A stretch of 63,275 bases of DNA from Pseudomonas sp. RIT-562. GTDB lineage: Bacteria > Pseudomonadota > Gammaproteobacteria > Pseudomonadales > Pseudomonadaceae. Numbering within the stretch: position 1 is the stretch's first letter; every line of letters begins with the position of its first letter. A program made the position numbers and the translations under genes. Under the pieces are notes generated by a model. The model did no database searches, was not told the origin of the DNA, and saw only the letters and a program-made list of their open reading frames with translations. Of the stretch, positions 33,038 through 40,802 are shown piece after piece. The stretch is taken from positions 1 to 63,275 of the forward strand of contig NZ_JAPJIV010000031.1 of assembly GCF_026241895.1 (NCBI RefSeq), written 5' to 3'.

Positions 33038-34351
33038 TCACAGATCCTGTAACGCTTGCACAATCTCGCTGAACCCCGGCCGCTCCATGACCTGCGGCTG
33101 ACAGCATCGCAGGTGCAGATCTTCCAGCTGCCTGCGGCGCTCCACGGTCAACCCCGAGTGGACCCGCTCCAGCAGCTCCCCCAGCAGTATCCCGAATGCT
33201 CGCACTTCAAGTCGTTGCAAGGCACGGCTTTCGAAGCTGTCCGCGGTCGCGTGGAAAGACGCCGCGCCAAAGTCCCCCAGCAGGCAATCACCGCGATCGT
33301 TGTAGAGAATATTGTGGCCGTAGAGGTCACCGTGGGTAATGCCCTGGCGGTGCAGATGGTCGGCGACCGAGGCGATAGCAGCCGCGATGCTCAACGCCAC
33401 CTCGGCGCTGAAGCGGATGTCATCGGCGTAGACGTCGCGGCTGCAGGACGCCAGGCTCGGCAGCCCGGCCAGGTTACGAAAGTTCGGCTCGACCAGCTCC
33501 ATCACCAGCCCGGCTTGCCCCTGTGGATGGTCGCCGATGCGTCCCTCGACCCGGATGAGATGGGGATGCCTGCCTGCGGTGATGCAGGCGTTCATTTCGT
33601 GCAGAGGTGAGCCGTCGCTGGTCATCTCGCCTTTGTAGAGTTTGACCGCGACTTGCAGGTCCCCTGAGCCTGGGCGAATCCAGCTCGCTCGATGGATCAC
33701 TCCGGAGGCGCCTTCACCCAATTGCTGCTCGAGACGCAATGCCGGCCAGGGGATGGTGGCAGTCGATTCGAGCACTGCGGAGTCGGCCTCGGTTTCCAAC
33801 GGGTTACCGGCGTAGGCCAGCCAGGTCAGGCTGGGCAGGGTGAGCAGCCATTCGGGGAGTTCAGTCAGTTGGTTGGCGGCGACCCGGATCAGTTCCAGTT
33901 GATGGCAGTTTTGCAGGCTGTCAGGCAAGCGCTGTAACTGATTACCGGCGAGCATGAGTTTTTGCAGGTGCGGGCGCTCGCCCAATTCCTGCGGCAGTTC
34001 GCTGATGCAGTTGTCGGTCAGGATCAGCCAGCGCAGCAAGGGCGGCAGTGCCGCGCCCGGCACCTGCGCGATGCGGTTGGCCTTGAAGCCGACCATGCTC
34101 AGTGAGCGGCACTGGCCCACGCACGCGGGCAGTTCGGTGAACAGGTTGTCGGAGCAGAACAAAACCCGCAGGCGGGTCAGTCGATGCAGGTCGTCCGGCA
34201 GCTGGCTTAGCGCGTTGCCGCTGAGGTTGAGGACTTCGAGGGAGTCGGCCAGGTCGAAGATTTCCCGGGGGAATTCGCTCAGGCCACAGGCGAGGTCAAG
34301 GCGAGTGCTGCCCGCCAGTTGGCCGGCGCGCAGTTGGGCTAGGGTGTCCAT
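33038..34351 (-). CDS. Leucine-rich-repeat protein fused to a serine/threonine kinase domain
   Basis: A 437-residue two-part protein. Residues 1-195 contain about seven leucine-rich repeats (for example LEVLNLSGNALSQLPDDLHR, LRWLILTDNCISELPQELGE). Residues 205-437 form a protein-kinase-like domain: glycine loop LGEGASGVIHRASW, ATP-site Lys in LQVAVKLYKGE, catalytic loop ITHGDLYGHNILYN (HGD instead of HRD) and metal site LLGDFGAAS. This LRR-kinase layout resembles plant receptor kinases but lacks a membrane segment, so it should be cytoplasmic. The target is unknown. The fusion in one reading frame is directly seen. Confidence 0.85.
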   Translation of the reverse strand: MDTLAQLRAGQLAGSTRLDLACGLSEFPREIFDLADSLEVLNLSGNALSQLPDDLHRLTRLRVLFCSDNLFTELPACVGQCRSLSMVGFKANRIAQVPGAALPPLLRWLILTDNCISELPQELGERPHLQKLMLAGNQLQRLPDSLQNCHQLELIRVAANQLTELPEWLLTLPSLTWLAYAGNPLETEADSAVLESTATIPWPALRLEQQLGEGASGVIHRASWIRPGSGDLQVAVKLYKGEMTSDGSPLHEMNACITAGRHPHLIRVEGRIGDHPQGQAGLVMELVEPNFRNLAGLPSLASCSRDVYADDIRFSAEVALSIAAAIASVADHLHRQGITHGDLYGHNILYNDRGDCLLGDFGAASFHATADSFESRALQRLEVRAFGILLGELLERVHSGLTVERRRQLEDLHLRCCQPQVMERPGFSEIVQALQDL

Positions 34352-34415
34352 GAAATGGCTTCGCTATCGATCTGCAGATGGGTGCCGACATGATACCGGT
34401 ACAACTGCACTGTGC

Positions 34416-35537
34416 TCATTTCAAACCATTGATTTGCACCAACTGCCCCAACCGACTGCGGGTTCGCGCCAGATCGATCGCATCTCCCCCAAGGCTCTCA
34501 CTCAACGAATGCTGGCCGACCAACGTCAGGTGTTTGTCCTGATCGTAAAGTACGTCCACCAGGTTGATGAACCGTTGTTGCGCCGCGATGGAAGTGTCGG
34601 CGAGCCGGGGTAGGTCGAGGATGATCCAGTGATCGAATTGTCGGCACAGCTCCAGGTAATCCATGACCGCAGTGGGGTGCTCACACAGGTCGGCGAAGGT
34701 GACCCCGATAGTGCGCCGATCGCGGTAGCGGGCCTGCAACTGCCGGGTGCCGACGGGCACTGGCAGGGGCGGTGCATCAGCTTCGGGCAAGTCCAGGGTC
34801 AGGCGCAACGCCGGTGTGTCCGGCCAGAGGTAACGTCCGTGAGTGAAGATTTGCTGGGCGTGATTTCGCGCCTGGCTTCGGTAGTCGTGGGGCCCGCCGA
34901 CTTCCATGACTTGCATTTTCGCGTTGATCAGGTCGATCACCGGTTTGAACCGTGCGTGGTAGAGCGGGTTCGGCAATAAACCTTCAGGTGGATAATTGGA
35001 GGTGACCAGCAGCAGGATGCCCCGGCGAAACAGCGCCTGGAACAGGCGGGTAATAAGCATCGCGTCGCCGATATCGTGGACGTGAAACTCGTCGAAACAC
35101 AACACCCGGCAGTCTTTCAGCAACTGGTCGAGGGTGACCTCCATGGCATCAGGCTTCTCGCGGTGGGCGAACATTTGCTGGTGCAACCGGGCAAAAAATT
35201 CGTGGAAGTGCAGCCGCTGCTTTTCGCGAAGTGGGATAGCCTGGAAAAAGCCGTCGAGCAACCAACTCTTGCCGCGTCCCACTGCGCCATGCAGATACAG
35301 CCCAGGCAGCCTCTGAGGTGATGAGCCGGGCAGCAGGGGGGCGTACTGCGCCATGCAATCGATCACGCGTTGCTGACTGTGGCTGAGGGTGTAACCCTGG
35401 GCATGGGCCTTCTGGCGAAAGTAGTCGTGGATCACTTTCGCGCTGGCGACCGGGGTGGCCGGTGCCTTGGCGAACAGGCGGCGCAATACCGGCCAGCGTG
35501 ATGTGAGTCGCGAACGCTTGGGTGGTCGAACGGCCAC
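34416..35537 (-). CDS. zapE: ZapE-type ATPase (AFG1 family)
   Basis: A 373-residue AAA-type ATPase. Walker A is GLYLHGAVGRGKSWLLDGF near residue 80, Walker B VLCFDEFHVHDIGDA near residue 150, and TSNYPPEGLLPNPL near residue 185 is a family marker. ZapE is a division-associated ATPase acting on the FtsZ ring in E. coli, where it is 375 residues. Pseudomonas often has more than one copy, so this may be a paralogue. No division genes are adjacent. Confidence 0.88.
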   Translation of the reverse strand: MAVRPPKRSRLTSRWPVLRRLFAKAPATPVASAKVIHDYFRQKAHAQGYTLSHSQQRVIDCMAQYAPLLPGSSPQRLPGLYLHGAVGRGKSWLLDGFFQAIPLREKQRLHFHEFFARLHQQMFAHREKPDAMEVTLDQLLKDCRVLCFDEFHVHDIGDAMLITRLFQALFRRGILLLVTSNYPPEGLLPNPLYHARFKPVIDLINAKMQVMEVGGPHDYRSQARNHAQQIFTHGRYLWPDTPALRLTLDLPEADAPPLPVPVGTRQLQARYRDRRTIGVTFADLCEHPTAVMDYLELCRQFDHWIILDLPRLADTSIAAQQRFINLVDVLYDQDKHLTLVGQHSLSESLGGDAIDLARTRSRLGQLVQINGLK

Positions 35538-35630
35538 TGGAATGTCACCCCGAGATCTTCAAAGCCGGCGCCCCGAGCGGCGGCGGCACAGTTTAACCAA
35601 ATGGGTAGTTTTGCTTCCAGCGCTGTATAG

Positions 35631-36383
35631 TCAAAACGTTTCAGTTTGCCGGAGCAGCTGCGCCGCCGGGGTATTGTTGGGGCTGACCATCGCATAGTTG
35701 TAACCGGCGCCCGACCAGTATTCGGCCTGGAGCTCGCCATCCGTGCGACTGCCCCGGGGCAGCAGGAAGTTCTTGGGCCCAGGTGGGCGCACGTAGAAGC
35801 TGATCTTCTGCCCGTTCGGGTTTTCGTAGACCACCATCGCCGCCGGCCCTTGCTCGGTGCTGAGCAGGCGCCCGCTGACCGGTTTGAAACCCGCATCGGC
35901 GAGGTCTGGCAGGCGATTGGCCTGGGTGAAATAGCGATCCAGCCAGGCCTGCATGTCGCCCTGTTCGCCGACCTTGAAGTCCGCCGGCAGCAGGCCTTGC
36001 TGCGCAATCAGGCGGTACGCCTGCAGGGCATCGGTCATCGGTGCCGCAGTACTGAGTAAGGTCATTTCCCGAGCCTGCCAGCCGCTGAAGCCGCCAACGC
36101 TGACGGCCAGCAGCAGCACGGCGGCGCTGGCCAGATGACGCCGGGACTGACGCTGGAGGCGTTGGCGAATGGCTGCAGGGGCCAGCTGCGCATTGGTCGG
36201 TTGTTGCAGCGCGCCGCTGAGGCTGGCGCGCAGTTGCTCGGCGTCCTGCTGCCAGGCGCGCACGGTGGCGGCCGCCTGTGGGTTGTTGGTCAGATAAGTC
36301 TGCACCAGGCGTCGGTCGGATTCGCTGAGCTGGTGGTCGATGTAGGCGTGCAGGTCACGTTCGTCAGGGGGCATGCTGATCAT
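35631..36383 (-). CDS. Anti-sigma factor (transmembrane, ECF partner)
   Basis: A 250-residue protein starting MISMPPDERDLHAYIDHQLS; GGAG is six bases upstream and its ATG overlaps the sigma stop as ATGA. The N-terminal 85 residues resemble a zinc-less anti-sigma domain. One membrane helix is at about residues 85-103 (LASAAVLLLAVSVGGFSGW). The rest is periplasmic. By position and topology it should sequester the ECF sigma factor encoded just upstream until an envelope signal releases it. The stop lies about 90 bases before zapE's start, so the two are probably separate units. Confidence 0.85.
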   Translation of the reverse strand: MISMPPDERDLHAYIDHQLSESDRRLVQTYLTNNPQAAATVRAWQQDAEQLRASLSGALQQPTNAQLAPAAIRQRLQRQSRRHLASAAVLLLAVSVGGFSGWQAREMTLLSTAAPMTDALQAYRLIAQQGLLPADFKVGEQGDMQAWLDRYFTQANRLPDLADAGFKPVSGRLLSTEQGPAAMVVYENPNGQKISFYVRPPGPKNFLLPRGSRTDGELQAEYWSGAGYNYAMVSPNNTPAAQLLRQTETF

Positions 36384-36886
36384 TTAAGTCTCCGCAGGGC
36401 AGGGCGGGTAATTTCACCTTCGCTGAGTTGGCGCAAGGCCTGGCGGGCGCGGGACAGACGCGACATCACAGTCCCAGTGGGTACCTGGAGAATCTCGGCC
36501 ACTTCTTTGTAACTCAAGCCTTCGACTGATACCCACAGCAGCAGTGCGCGTTGTTCGGCAGTGAGCTGGTCGAAAGCCTTGAGGGTCGATTGGGCGATCA
36601 CCGTGCGCTCTGCAGAGGGTTCGGCTTCTGCGCGGCCGATAAAAAATTCGAGCATTCGCGCATAGCGCCGGGAACGCCGGTGGGCGTCCAGGAACTGTCG
36701 ATAAAGAATCGAGAACAGCCAGGCGCGCAAATCGCCTTCGGGTCGTTTGTCGCTCCAGCGCGACAGTGCCCGCTCCAGGCAGGCCTGCACCAGATCATCG
36801 GCGCTGCTCGGATTGCGCGTCAGGGACAAGGCGAATCGCCTCAACCTGGGAATGATTTCACTCAGTTGTTCGTCGATATCGTTCAT
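36380..36886 (-). CDS. ECF RNA polymerase sigma factor
   Basis: A 168-residue sigma-70 family member containing region 2 (SADDLVQACLERALSRWSD, LRAWLFSILYRQFLDAHRR) and region 4 (LTAEQRALLLWVSVEGLSYKEVAEIL, GTVMSRLSRARQALRQL). ATG 36886 is preferred over a GTG at 36904 because the candidate promoter at 36922-36947 would otherwise leave an extremely short leader. The start region has no clear ribosome site. It overlaps the anti-sigma gene and is divergent from the catalase gene; both promoters carry the same motif, so it likely drives itself and the catalase unit. Confidence 0.9.
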   Translation of the reverse strand: MNDIDEQLSEIIPRLRRFALSLTRNPSSADDLVQACLERALSRWSDKRPEGDLRAWLFSILYRQFLDAHRRSRRYARMLEFFIGRAEAEPSAERTVIAQSTLKAFDQLTAEQRALLLWVSVEGLSYKEVAEILQVPTGTVMSRLSRARQALRQLSEGEITRPALRRLK

Positions 36887-36921
36887 GAAGTTCTGGCTAG
36901 TCACTACGCTGTGGACCAGGA

Positions 36922-36947
36922 AGACGCTCGGCGTTCGAGATTATTCC
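36922..36947 (-). promoter_or_regulatory. ECF promoter of the sigma/anti-sigma operon
   Basis: On the minus strand GGAATAA (36941-36947) and CGTCT (36922-36926) are separated by 14 bases, the same element and spacing as in the divergent catalase promoter. This indicates autoregulation. Confidence 0.7.
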
Positions 36948-36975
36948 ACGCCCGAAAAAATAAACACCCGGTGAT

Positions 36976-37001
36976 GGAATAAACCGTCCGGGGGTTCGTC
37001 T
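36976..37001 (+). promoter_or_regulatory. ECF promoter of the catalase/cytochrome b561 operon
   Basis: GGAATAA (36976-36982), 14 bases, then CGTCT (36997-37001), located 44 bases before the catalase ATG. It matches the divergent promoter exactly in both boxes and in spacing. Confidence 0.72.
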
Positions 37002-37044
37002 GCTTGATTCTTCTCATTTGCGGCCACAGGCCCTGGAGTCTTTC

Positions 37045-38130
37045 ATGGTAGATCGCTCATCACCGCCCACCCGGCCGCCGCTGAGCGCCACCAGCCTGGT
37101 GCTGCGTCTCGGCGGCATCGCTTTGGTGGTTGCCGCTGTTGCCGGGGCTTTTGCCTACGTCAACGGTACTTTCGACCCGCAGCGGCTGACGCCGAAAAAA
37201 CTGATCAATGTGCTGGAAACCAATAACGGCGTGCACCCGGGGTTCCGGCGTAACCATTCCAAGGGCGTGTGCGTGATCGGTCATTTCGAGAGCAGCGACG
37301 AGGCGCGCAGTTATTCCAGTGCTCAGGTGTTCAACGAGGCGCGGACCCCGGTGGTTGGCCGTTTTGCGCTACCGGCGGGCAATCCCTACGCGCCGGACAG
37401 CAGCGTGCCGATTCGCAGCATGGCGCTGCGTTTCACCCAGGCCAATGGTCAACAATGGCGCACCGGGATGAACAGCATGCCGGTGTTCCCGGTGGGCACC
37501 CCGGAAGCCTTTTATCAGTTGCAACAAGCCCAGTCGCCAGTGCCGGCCACCGGCAAGCCTGACCCTGCGGCAGTCCCGGCATTCTTCGGCGCGCACCCGG
37601 AAGCTGCGCCATTCCTGGCGTGGATCAAGACGGCCAAGCCCTCGGCCAGTTATGTCACTGAAACCTACAACAGCGTGAATGCGTTTTATCTGGTCAACGC
37701 CGCCGGCCAGCGCCAGCCAGTGCGCTGGAGCATGGTGCCGGTTGCCCAGGATGCGCCAGGCGCAGCGGCGCCTGAAGGCAGTGATTTCCTCGAAAAAGAC
37801 CTGGTCCAGCGAATCGCCGCAGGGCCACTGCGCTGGCAGCTGAACATCACCCTGGCCGACGCCGGTGATCCGATCGACGATGCGAGCAAGGCCTGGCCGC
37901 CAGGGCGCAAGGTGGTAAATGCGGGGACTCTGGTGCTCGAAAGCACTCAGCCACAGCTCAGTGGTGAGTGCCGGGATATCAACTATGACCCGCTGGTGCT
38001 GCCTGCTGGCATCGAAGGCTCGGGCGACCCGCTGCTCGCCGCGCGCTCAGCCGGGTATGCCAGTTCCTACCTGCGTCGCACCAGTGAAGTCAGCCAGTTG
38101 CCCGCCGCCAAACAGGAGGCTCGCCAATGA
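37045..38130 (+). CDS. Catalase-related peroxidase (SrpA-like), membrane-anchored or exported
   Basis: A 361-residue catalase-fold protein, shorter than true catalases (about 480 or more). A signal-anchor helix is at residues 17-39 (LVLRLGGIALVVAAVAGAFAYV). GVHPGFRRNHSKGVCVIGHFES near residue 64 contains the distal His region. SMALRFTQANGQQWRTGMNS follows, and the C-terminus has FLEKDLVQRIAAGPLRWQLN. These small haem proteins act as peroxidases in the periplasm. ATG 37045 is preceded by GGAG. It overlaps the cytochrome b561 gene by ATGA, suggesting electron transfer from the membrane to the haem enzyme (inference). Confidence 0.85.
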   Translation: MVDRSSPPTRPPLSATSLVLRLGGIALVVAAVAGAFAYVNGTFDPQRLTPKKLINVLETNNGVHPGFRRNHSKGVCVIGHFESSDEARSYSSAQVFNEARTPVVGRFALPAGNPYAPDSSVPIRSMALRFTQANGQQWRTGMNSMPVFPVGTPEAFYQLQQAQSPVPATGKPDPAAVPAFFGAHPEAAPFLAWIKTAKPSASYVTETYNSVNAFYLVNAAGQRQPVRWSMVPVAQDAPGAAAPEGSDFLEKDLVQRIAAGPLRWQLNITLADAGDPIDDASKAWPPGRKVVNAGTLVLESTQPQLSGECRDINYDPLVLPAGIEGSGDPLLAARSAGYASSYLRRTSEVSQLPAAKQEARQ

Positions 38131-38672
38131 GCACTCAACCGAATCACTTCGCGCCATTGGCGCGGCTACTGCACTGGCTGATGGCGCTGATGGTCATCGC
38201 CATGCTGTTTATCGGAGCGGGCATGGTGGCCTCGGTGTCCGAGCGTCATGAGTGGCTGATCCACCTGCACAAGCCGTTGGGCATCGCCATTCTGTTGCTG
38301 GTGATCGTGCGCATCGTCGTGCGTTTTTCCACTCGACAGCCGCCACTGCCAGCCGATTTGCCGGGATGGCAGGTGCTCGCCGCCAAAGGCTCGCATCTGT
38401 TGCTGTACGCCTTGATGCTGGTGTTGCCACTGCTGGGGTGGGCGATGATCTCGGCGGCGGGCGACCCGGTGATGCTCAGCAGTTCGTTGCAGTTGCCGTC
38501 GATCGTACCGGCCAACGCCCAGGTATTTGCGGTCCTGCGCAAGGCTCATGGGTACCTGGCTTACCTGCTGTTCCTGACCGTGTTGCTGCACCTGGCCGCG
38601 GCGCTGTTCCATGGCTGGGTGCGCCGTGACGATGTGCTGCAGAGCATGCTGCGGGGTAAGGATCGCGGGTGA
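38127..38672 (+). CDS. Cytochrome b561
   Basis: A 181-residue, four-helix dihaem cytochrome. His residues are seen in PLARLLHWLMALMVIAML (residue 15), WLIHLHKPLGIAILLLVIV, and the last helix YLLFLTVLLHLAAALFHGW. It is encoded with the catalase-like peroxidase in an ECF-controlled unit, so it probably supplies electrons from ubiquinol to a periplasmic peroxide or reactive-chlorine defence. It is a paralogue of the protein encoded at 22973. Confidence 0.88.
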   Translation: MSTQPNHFAPLARLLHWLMALMVIAMLFIGAGMVASVSERHEWLIHLHKPLGIAILLLVIVRIVVRFSTRQPPLPADLPGWQVLAAKGSHLLLYALMLVLPLLGWAMISAAGDPVMLSSSLQLPSIVPANAQVFAVLRKAHGYLAYLLFLTVLLHLAAALFHGWVRRDDVLQSMLRGKDRG

Positions 38673-38676
38673 TTTG

Positions 38677-38702
38677 GCAGCCGCAGTTGAAGCTGCGGCT
38701 GC
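38677..38702. terminator. Bidirectional hairpin between convergent genes
   Basis: GCAGCCGCAG and CTGCGGCTGC are perfect arms around six bases, between the cytochrome b561 stop and the convergent carboxypeptidase stop. There is no T-run, so it would be a weak or factor-assisted terminator. Confidence 0.55.
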
Positions 38703-38708
38703 AACCGG

Positions 38709-39860
38709 TCAACGCAAGGCATCAACCATGTCGGCAATGGTCGTCAGCACGTCCTTGGCCAACTGTTTGGAACGCTTGCCCGACCAGCCCGTCAACGGGT
38801 TTGGAGAATCATCATTGTCCTTGAAGGGCATTTCGAGGGTCAGCGACAGGCAGTCGAATTTCTCGCCGACGCTGTTGCACGCCAGGGTCATGTTGGCCTT
38901 GCCCGGTTCATCGCGGGTGTAGCCATGCTTGGTCTGGAAGTCCTTGGTCAGGTGCTTGAGGTGAGTGCGGAACTGCTCTTCGAGCTTTGCGATGCGCGGG
39001 GTATAGCCTGGATTGCCTTCACAACCGGCAGTGAAAACGTAGGGAATCTCTTCATCGCCGTGAATATCCAGGAACAGGTCAACCCCGTGTTGTTCCATCT
39101 GCTGCTGCACGAACAGCACCTCCGGGCTGAGTTCCTGGCTGGCGCTCTGCCAGGCACGGTTGAGGTCCTGGCCCATGGCATTGGTGCGCAGGTGACCGTG
39201 GAAGGCGCCGTCCGGGTTCATGTTGGGCACCAGGTACAGGTCGGCACTGGCCAGTAGTTTGTTCAGGACCGGATCGTCGTGTCTTTCCAGGCGCTCGATC
39301 ACACCTTCCATGAACCATTCGGCCATGTGTTCGCCCGGGTGTTGCTGGGCAATCATCCACACCTTGCGCCGGCCCTCGGCGCCCGTACCTTTGCGCAGCA
39401 GTTGAATGTCCCGGCCCTCGACACTTTTACCGGTGGCCAACAGTTCGGTGCCGGCCTTGCTCAGCGCCTGCTCGATCAGCCAGTCGTGACGCCCGCGGCT
39501 GTAAGGTTCGAAGTAGGCGAACCAGGCGTGGGTGGCGGTGGCTTCGAGACTGAAGCGCAGGCAGTCGCCTTCGAAGATAGTCGGTACGCGGAACCAGTTC
39601 ACGTGGTCGTAGGACGCGACGGCCTGATAACCATCCCAGGCCTTGTTGTAGGAGGACTTGCTGGCGTTATTCAGACGAAACCAATGTTCTTGGCCCACAT
39701 GCAAGCCGCTGGCCTTGAAGTGAAACCACTGGAAGTGCTGGCTGCGGGTATCGGGCCGAATGGCCAACAGTGCTTGCAGCGGGTTGCTGATATCGAGTAC
39801 TTCGATGTTGCCACTGTCGAAATTGGCGCTGATGTCGAATGAGGATTTAGCCACGGTCAT
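38709..39860 (-). CDS. M14-family zinc carboxypeptidase
   Basis: A 383-residue protein with an N-terminal beta domain (residues 1-120) and a carboxypeptidase domain. The zinc site is visible: AQQHPGEHMAEWFMEG (H-x2-E) near residue 168 and LFLDIHGDEEIPYVF (His) near residue 255. NMNPDGAFHGHLRTNAMGQDLNRAW is the substrate-binding segment. No signal peptide is seen, matching the cytosolic M14 subfamily that includes bacterial relatives of the deglutamylases. Its natural substrate is unknown. Confidence 0.88.
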   Translation of the reverse strand: MTVAKSSFDISANFDSGNIEVLDISNPLQALLAIRPDTRSQHFQWFHFKASGLHVGQEHWFRLNNASKSSYNKAWDGYQAVASYDHVNWFRVPTIFEGDCLRFSLEATATHAWFAYFEPYSRGRHDWLIEQALSKAGTELLATGKSVEGRDIQLLRKGTGAEGRRKVWMIAQQHPGEHMAEWFMEGVIERLERHDDPVLNKLLASADLYLVPNMNPDGAFHGHLRTNAMGQDLNRAWQSASQELSPEVLFVQQQMEQHGVDLFLDIHGDEEIPYVFTAGCEGNPGYTPRIAKLEEQFRTHLKHLTKDFQTKHGYTRDEPGKANMTLACNSVGEKFDCLSLTLEMPFKDNDDSPNPLTGWSGKRSKQLAKDVLTTIADMVDALR

Positions 39861-40133
39861 AATCGGTTCCTGAATATGATTTTTATGGCTGATACTTTAC
39901 ACGCAGGGAGGGGAAAAATCGGGGAAATTGCCAGAATCTGGGGGGCGTCTTCCTTGACGCTGGCGCAGCTTAGAGACTGTGCGATTGATTCTCAAGTGCT
40001 ATTTTTCGTTAGTTTGAGCCAATGATGGCGGGCTTCCCTTGCCAATGAACATTCTTTTGATATCATCCGCGCCATCGAATTTGCAGTCACTAAAGACTTC
40101 ATTAGCCTGAAGCCAAAAGCCAGAATAACTGGC

Positions 40134-40162
40134 AAAAAAAAGACCCGGCAAAAAGCCGGGTC
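40134..40162 (-). terminator. Rho-independent terminator of prrF
   Basis: GACCCGGC-TTTTT-GCCGGGTC on the minus strand, followed by eight T residues. The stem is perfect (40142-40149 with 40155-40162). Confidence 0.93.
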
Positions 40163-40250
40163 AAAAACCGTGATTAGCCTGATGAGGAGATAGTCCAGGA
40201 GACCGACCTAAGGTCTCTTGGTCCATCGACTGATCTCGCGACCAGTTGGT
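40134..40250 (-). ncRNA. prrF: PrrF-type iron-responsive small RNA
   Basis: A minus-strand RNA of about 115 bases. The 5' end reads AACTGGTCGCGAGATCAGTC as in known PrrF RNAs, followed by the antisense core CCAAGAGACC. The 3' end is a strong terminator. A Fur box with the promoter lies immediately upstream. PrrF RNAs, made when iron is scarce, use Hfq to shut off iron-rich enzymes (sodB, acn, sdh). Boundaries are estimated from the promoter and terminator. A second short hairpin (40119-40133) lies just beyond the terminator. Confidence 0.85.
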
Positions 40251-40281
40251 GCAATAATAATCATTCTCGTTTGCAAGTCAA
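40251..40281 (-). promoter_or_regulatory. prrF promoter with Fur box
   Basis: On the minus strand TTGACT (40276-40281) and TATTAT (40254-40259) form a -35/-10 pair with 16 bases between. GAGAATGATTATTATTGC overlaps the -10 and fits a Fur box, so iron-loaded Fur would block transcription. Confidence 0.82.
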
Positions 40282-40329
40282 ACAGTTTTAGCTGCCCGTC
40301 AGGAAAATTCTTACCTGGCGTCTTCGTTT

Positions 40330-40671
40330 TCAGCCTCTTTGCGCTTTGTTGAGGGACCGATCGACCATGGCCCTGGCCATATCGATCAGGTGCACCGTCG
40401 ACAATGTCAGGTCTCGGCTGGCGCCCTGCAGATTACCCGCCGATTCATAAGCAATGGAGGCGGCGCAGCGCATCAGGTCCGAGGCATGCACCAGTGCCTC
40501 CTCGGCGCTGACGTTGTGATTCACTTCAAAAAAACGCGTTTCTTCGGGCTCTGCTGACACAGCTGGTTTCAAGTAGTAATCGAGCGCTCGCTGGGCTGCA
40601 GCGAAGCCTTGGGGCGAATTGAGCGTGGTGTCCATCGGCTCTTGGGGCAGGTCAGTGCTGGGGATTGGCAT
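40330..40671 (-). CDS. DUF3077/DUF6124 family protein
   Basis: A 113-residue protein starting MPIPSTDLPQEPMDTTLNSP; GGAG is 11 bases upstream. The segment FFEVNHNVSAEEALVHASDLMRC and LTLSTVHLIDMARAMVDRSLN are typical of this Pseudomonas-restricted family, whose function is not established. It is divergent from the PrtR-like repressor gene, so it may be under that repressor's control. Confidence 0.75.
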   Translation of the reverse strand: MPIPSTDLPQEPMDTTLNSPQGFAAAQRALDYYLKPAVSAEPEETRFFEVNHNVSAEEALVHASDLMRCAASIAYESAGNLQGASRDLTLSTVHLIDMARAMVDRSLNKAQRG

Positions 40672-40721
40672 GGTGCTGTAAACTCCTTTTTTGATTTTCA
40701 GATCCGTAAAAAGAGCTTAGT

Positions 40722-40736
40722 ACAAAGCGTATTTGT
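40722..40736. promoter_or_regulatory. Candidate operator between divergent genes
   Basis: ACAAA-GCGTA-TTTGT is an inverted repeat in the 131-base gap between the DUF3077/DUF6124 gene and the repressor gene. An additional ACAGCTTGTGT lies near 40752. An operator for the repressor is inferred. Confidence 0.4.
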
Positions 40737-40802
40737 TTCGGCAATTGAAATAATACAGCTTGTGTTTTGAGCGCAGGTAGGAGCCCGCGTATCGTGCCGG
40801 AC

